Position numbers and translations under genes: made by a program
Part shown: in pieces, positions 61,190-64,000 of the stretch
Numbering within the stretch: the stretch's first letter is position 1
How the letters are laid out: each line of letters opens with the position of its first letter
Assembly: GCA_027382625.1 (NCBI GenBank)
Contig: JAJKFJ010022160.1
Location: 31,622 to 95,621 of the forward strand
Length of the DNA stretch: 64,000 bases
Source: Tetmemena sp. SeJ-2015
Lineage: Eukaryota > Ciliophora > Spirotrichea > Sporadotrichida > Oxytrichidae
Direction of reading: 5' to 3'
The notes under the pieces: generated by a model
Database searches by the model: none
What the model saw: only the letters and a program-made list of their open reading frames with translations
What the model was told of the DNA's origin: nothing

Positions 61190-62345
61190 TAAAAAGATTA
61201 AATTTGTCCCATTCGAAATATTTATATTTAAAAAGTTGCATCAGTAATCTATAAAAAAATTTAGGGGGGATCTTTCCTAGGCCATCCACTTTTTTTCTCA
61301 CTAAAATATTAAAAATACTATCTTTCCTAAAATTAAAAAAAAAACATTTTCACAACCTTTTTTAGATTTTAAGCCTCTAATCAACCTTTCAATTTTTTCT
61401 AATAGAAGGTAAGTTGGGGCTTTAAGATAAAATTTAATTCAAAAAATATAGTTATATTTATAGTTTTAAATATTATTACATTAAAATCAATGTTAATAAG
61501 TTTAAGGTGACTATATTTCAAATAAGCTAATTAAGATCTCTCAAAAAGTTTATTCTTTCGAGATCTTTTTAAAGGGTCACCAAAAATTGAAATATAATCT
61601 ACTTTAAATTTAAAATCATATTGTTCTTTGAAACTTGATTTTTCTTACTCTCTTTAAATATTTCATAAATGGTAAGCATTATATTTATTTTAAATAATTT
61701 AAAGCATAATTGAAAGAAACTAATCGCTATATAATTTTTGTCAAAATTATTAACTTTATGACTATTATATATATAAAGCATTTCCATAAAAAAAGAAAAT
61801 TAATTTTTAATGATTCCTAAAAATAATCAATTTCTGCTAATATTCTAAAAAATCCATTTATATATTTCTTTTAAAAAATTGGGATATCTCTTATAAAAGC
61901 TTCTAATATAAATAACGTTGAGAAAAATTTTTGTCTTTTGTTAATTTTAGGAAAGATTTTTCATATTTTTATGAAAAAGAGGATGACGAGGAAAGCCCCC
62001 CTCCGAAATTTATATATTCCTTCCTCAATGTAGTTTATTGTAACTTAATTCTAAGTAGGAAATCTTTAAGGTCTTATAAAATTTAATTAGATTTCTTGTT
62101 AAGGTCTTGCTCAAGAATTGATTTTTAATGTAGATAATTATTTGCAAAGCATTCTCTCGATTAATTATTAGATTATCTATTTTGATTAATAAATTATCCA
62201 TATTATACCCAATCAATGACAGGAAATGCTATACTTTTTTAATTACATATAATAGTTTAAATGGTAACGTTTGATTAACCATTGAAAATCAGGTATATAT
62301 TCAAAATTTAAAAAATAATATAAATTATTATATTAAAAAGTTAAA
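61190..62345. other. AT-rich interval without recognised gene
   Basis: Several minus-strand open frames here (for example 61787-61599 and 62216-62025) are typical low-complexity translations of AT-rich DNA and are not called. Two G/C tracts (GGGGGG near 61263, CCCCCC near 61997) flank about 0.73 kb. Confidence 0.35.
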
Positions 62346-62349
62346 ATCT

Positions 62350-62616
62350 TGGGCTTGAGCTGTGTTGCCAAAATTGTCATGGCGAGGGTATGGAGATCAG
62401 CCGGTCATTATTCAATATCTCTTTCATGTTGCGATTATTCCCCGAAAGGAGATCTAGTTTAGTATGAAGTCGATAAATAGTATAATTGAAAAGTGCGTGC
62501 GTGGATTGAGATGAGCCATGAAGCCTTTCGATAAAACACAGGTTTTCAAGTTTAATCTTCAGACCTATATTAAAGATGTCCTCTCTTTGAATGGTAGAGT
62601 CCTCAAGTAAAAATGA
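62350..62616 (+). CDS. Coding island, unknown, broken
   Basis: Plus frame GLSCVAKIVMARVWRSAGHY, SISLSCCDYSPKGDLVQYEV, DKQYN then TGA; a following frame gives AMKPFDKTQVFKFNLQTYIK, DVLSLNGRVLKQK and a TGA near 62614. Two blocks in different frames suggest a decayed or interrupted gene close to the TBE insertion. No family recognised. Confidence 0.4.
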
Positions 62617-63026
62617 TCGTGATTAATTTGGTAATGATTTTGAGTCTCTTGAAGAAATAATTTTTCAGACTAGACCACCAGTACCATTATTCTGCAATAT
62701 GTGACCTGAAGGTGTCACTTAACAGCATGGAGTATCCTTGACCTACTTGGAGACCTAGGTTATTCCCCCCTCCCTATAGGATTAACCCGGAATAATAAAG
62801 GTTTTATTTGGGTTAAGTGTTGTCTTAGGTGTCAGTCGCAGGCACTGGTTTCGTGATTGGTTGATAAGTGTCTCCAGAGGTAATTTTATACAAATGCACG
62901 TGCTCTTTTTATACCCTAGAGAGATTACTCTTTAATTACGTTAAACTTAAAAATTATGTATTTAAATATTAAGGAATTAAAGGAGATAACCCCGAAGGGT
63001 ATATAAAAGCCACGATCGTAATTTTA
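62617..63026. other. Mixed-composition interval
   Basis: Less AT-rich than average, with C7/CCCTCCC near 62765 and no settled frame. Possible TATA-like ATATAAAAG near 63001 just before the next open frame. Confidence 0.35.
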
Positions 63027-63184
63027 ATGTCTAGACTTTCAACTCCCCGTTGGCTCTTACTCTCAGCACATCTGAACTTGCCGTCTTTTCTAGTGCATAA
63101 AATCTCCAACCAAGATACTGGACAGGCGCATCAAAGAGGGAAAAAGCATTATTACCGAATTGATGAGATTCATTATGGCTCAAT
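63027..63184 (+). CDS. Open frame cut by the TBE insertion
   Basis: From ATG 63027: SRLSTPRWLLLSAHLNLPSF, LVHKISNQDTGQAHQRGKKH, YYRIDEIHYGS, running into the C4A4 repeat at 63185. The opposite strand is also plausible (SWLEILCTRKDGKFRCAESK). Either way a less AT-rich, possibly coding segment is interrupted by the transposon. Confidence 0.35.
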
Positions 63185-63201
63185 CAAAACCCCAAAACCC
63201 C
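63185..63201 (+). repeat. Telomeric C4A4 repeat at TBE terminus
   Basis: Two units of C4A4 read inward from the insertion site. Being internal to the chromosome and followed by TBE coding sequence, it is the transposon end and not a chromosome telomere. Confidence 0.9.
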
Positions 63202-63263
63202 ATAATATGATAAGAAAGTGAAAATAAGTTGTGTATAATTAATTTCTTTATTAATACTTATAA

Positions 63264-64000
63264 TCATGCTAAATTTTAACCCTAAACAGGCAATCTAAAG
63301 TCTTCTAGGAAGGTGACCTTGACGTCTGTCTCATATTCTCTGAATTTTATACCTTTAAGTGCTTCCTCTATCTCAGATAACTGAGTGTTAGGTTTCATAG
63401 GTTGCTTGATTATTACTTGTTTACTAACTTTTTCAAAGGTTCTGATACCTTGTCTATCTTACAATGTCTTGTTGCGAATTATATTGCATCATCTTCACTT
63501 TCACACTAGTATATATTCCTCTGGTTTCATATCGCATTCAAGTATGATTGCAACTATAGACCAAATGTCCCACTGCACTGAACCGTTGAGCCAAGTCTGT
63601 CTCTATGGGAAGTAGCCTGCAGTTCCTTGCACCGATGCTTCCTCAATGTTTTCTCTTCTTACAACTCTGTTGAAGTCTATGACAGTTGCTCTGACTGGTT
63701 CAAAGTTTATCATATGTTCTCTGGCTTGAGATCTCTGTGCACGAATCCCAACTCATGCAACTCCATCACTCCTCTAACGAGGTCAGTGAGAATAGCAGTA
63801 AGCTAGTACTTGTTGCGCCTCGTGCTGAGAATTCTCTTAGTGTGATCTCCCATTTAGGAAGCGAATGGGGATGTAATCATGATCGATAAGAACACCAGCA
63901 AGATGAAGAACGTACTTCAAGTTTTTTTTTCCTCGCTTCTCTCAACACTGTCAGTTCGTTCCAACCCAATCTCTCCCTTCTTTACAAGGTTTTCGTAAGG
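63264..64000 (-). pseudogene. TBE protein kinase ORF, frame-broken, partial
   Basis: Minus strand; stop TGA at 63264-63266; the 5' part runs off the window. Readable parts: MGDHTKRILSTRRNKY, TAILTDLVRGVMELHELGF, VHRDLKPEN (catalytic loop at about 63735-63760), MINFEPVRATVIDFNRVVRR (VIDFN in place of DFG), GTAGYFPQRQTWLNGSVQWD and IWSIVAIILECDMKPE, then a C-terminal tail with QLSEIEEALKGIKFREYE and VKVTFLEDFRLPV. TAG encodes Gln in YFPQRQ. Frame changes occur near 63900, 63850, 63718 and 63440, so the copy is probably decayed. The substitution of Gly in DFG is a family or copy feature. Role of the kinase in TBE biology is unknown. Confidence 0.8.

Larger units (their letters stand above)
63185..64000. 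mobile_element. TBE-type (telomere-bearing) transposon, left end
   Basis: Begins with CAAAACCCCAAAACCCC (63185-63201), the spirotrich telomeric repeat that caps TBE transposons. The preceding AAT (63182-63184) fits the ANT target duplication known for TBEs. About 60 bp inside the end lies the C-terminus of a kinase gene, matching the TBE ORF that encodes a zinc-finger/kinase protein of about 57 kDa. The other end, the DDE transposase and the 22 kDa ORF would lie beyond the window. TBEs are excised during macronuclear development and their transposases take part in genome rearrangement. Confidence 0.85.

Noticed and set aside
61599..62216. Two minus-strand frames of about 62 residues
   Set aside because: Low-complexity I/N/K/Y/F translation of AT-rich DNA, as expected by chance.
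63185..63201. C4A4 repeat as a chromosome end
   Set aside because: It is internal and followed directly by TBE kinase sequence, so it is a transposon terminus.
1..64000. CRISPR arrays, bacterial operons, rRNA or tRNA genes
   Set aside because: No regularly spaced repeats, no Shine-Dalgarno-linked gene strings, and no rRNA or tRNA signature was recognised; the code and telomeric repeat point to a ciliate germline.

Overview
The window reads as germline (micronuclear) DNA of a hypotrich/spirotrich ciliate of the Oxytricha/Stylonychia kind. Two lines of evidence support this. First, the clearest coding stretches stay open only if TAA and TAG are read as Gln and TGA is the sole stop; conserved protein features (cadherin-like domain, kelch repeat, kinase, SF3 helicase, ubiquitin-like pseudogenes) run across in-frame TAA/TAG. 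Second, at 63185 there is a terminal C4A4 telomeric repeat followed by a protein-kinase gene, which is the structure of a telomere-bearing element (TBE) transposon end. Most of the sequence is very AT-rich filler in which short, less AT-rich coding islands are embedded, as expected for macronuclear-destined segments (MDS) separated by internal eliminated sequences (IES). No ordinary rRNA, tRNA, operon or CRISPR signal was seen.

Layout. 0-8 kb: two diverged copies of a plus-strand kelch-repeat gene region (about 490-1730 and 3785-7860). The second copy is split by a 1.5 kb near-perfect foldback at 5966-7492. A ubiquitin-like pseudogene lies at 1.74 kb. 8.9-18.7 kb and 19.8-31.4 kb: two tandem copies of a large minus-strand gene for a ciliate membrane protein (repeat-rich ectodomain, dystroglycan/cadherin-like domain, transmembrane segments, charged K/Q-rich tail). 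A 0.67 kb foldback carrying Cys-rich coding sequence sits inside copy B. 33-41 kb: a direct repeat flanking 0.7 kb with G/C tracts, two more ubiquitin-like pseudogenes (35.5 and 39.2 kb), a 91 bp piece of TBE kinase (38.4 kb), and a minus-strand helical protein gene (39.7-41.0 kb). 43.2-45.0 kb: a less AT-rich plus-strand coding block of unknown function. 48.5-53.7 kb: unassigned coding islands. 53.9-56.0 kb: a mobile element with about 300 bp terminal inverted repeats, iterated octamers and a broken Rep-like gene with an SF3 helicase. 56.6-62.6 kb: more unassigned islands and one odd homopolymer-rich block. 63185-end: the TBE transposon.

How it fits together. The genes do not form a pathway. 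The window is a germline landscape of interrupted host genes, local duplications, decayed gene copies and several kinds of mobile or foldback element. Many coding islands change frame without an intervening non-coding stretch. This may be pseudogene decay or indel errors in the assembly, and the sequence alone cannot separate these. All protein readings were made by eye under the Gln-TAA/TAG code, so boundaries of MDS, IES and introns are approximate.
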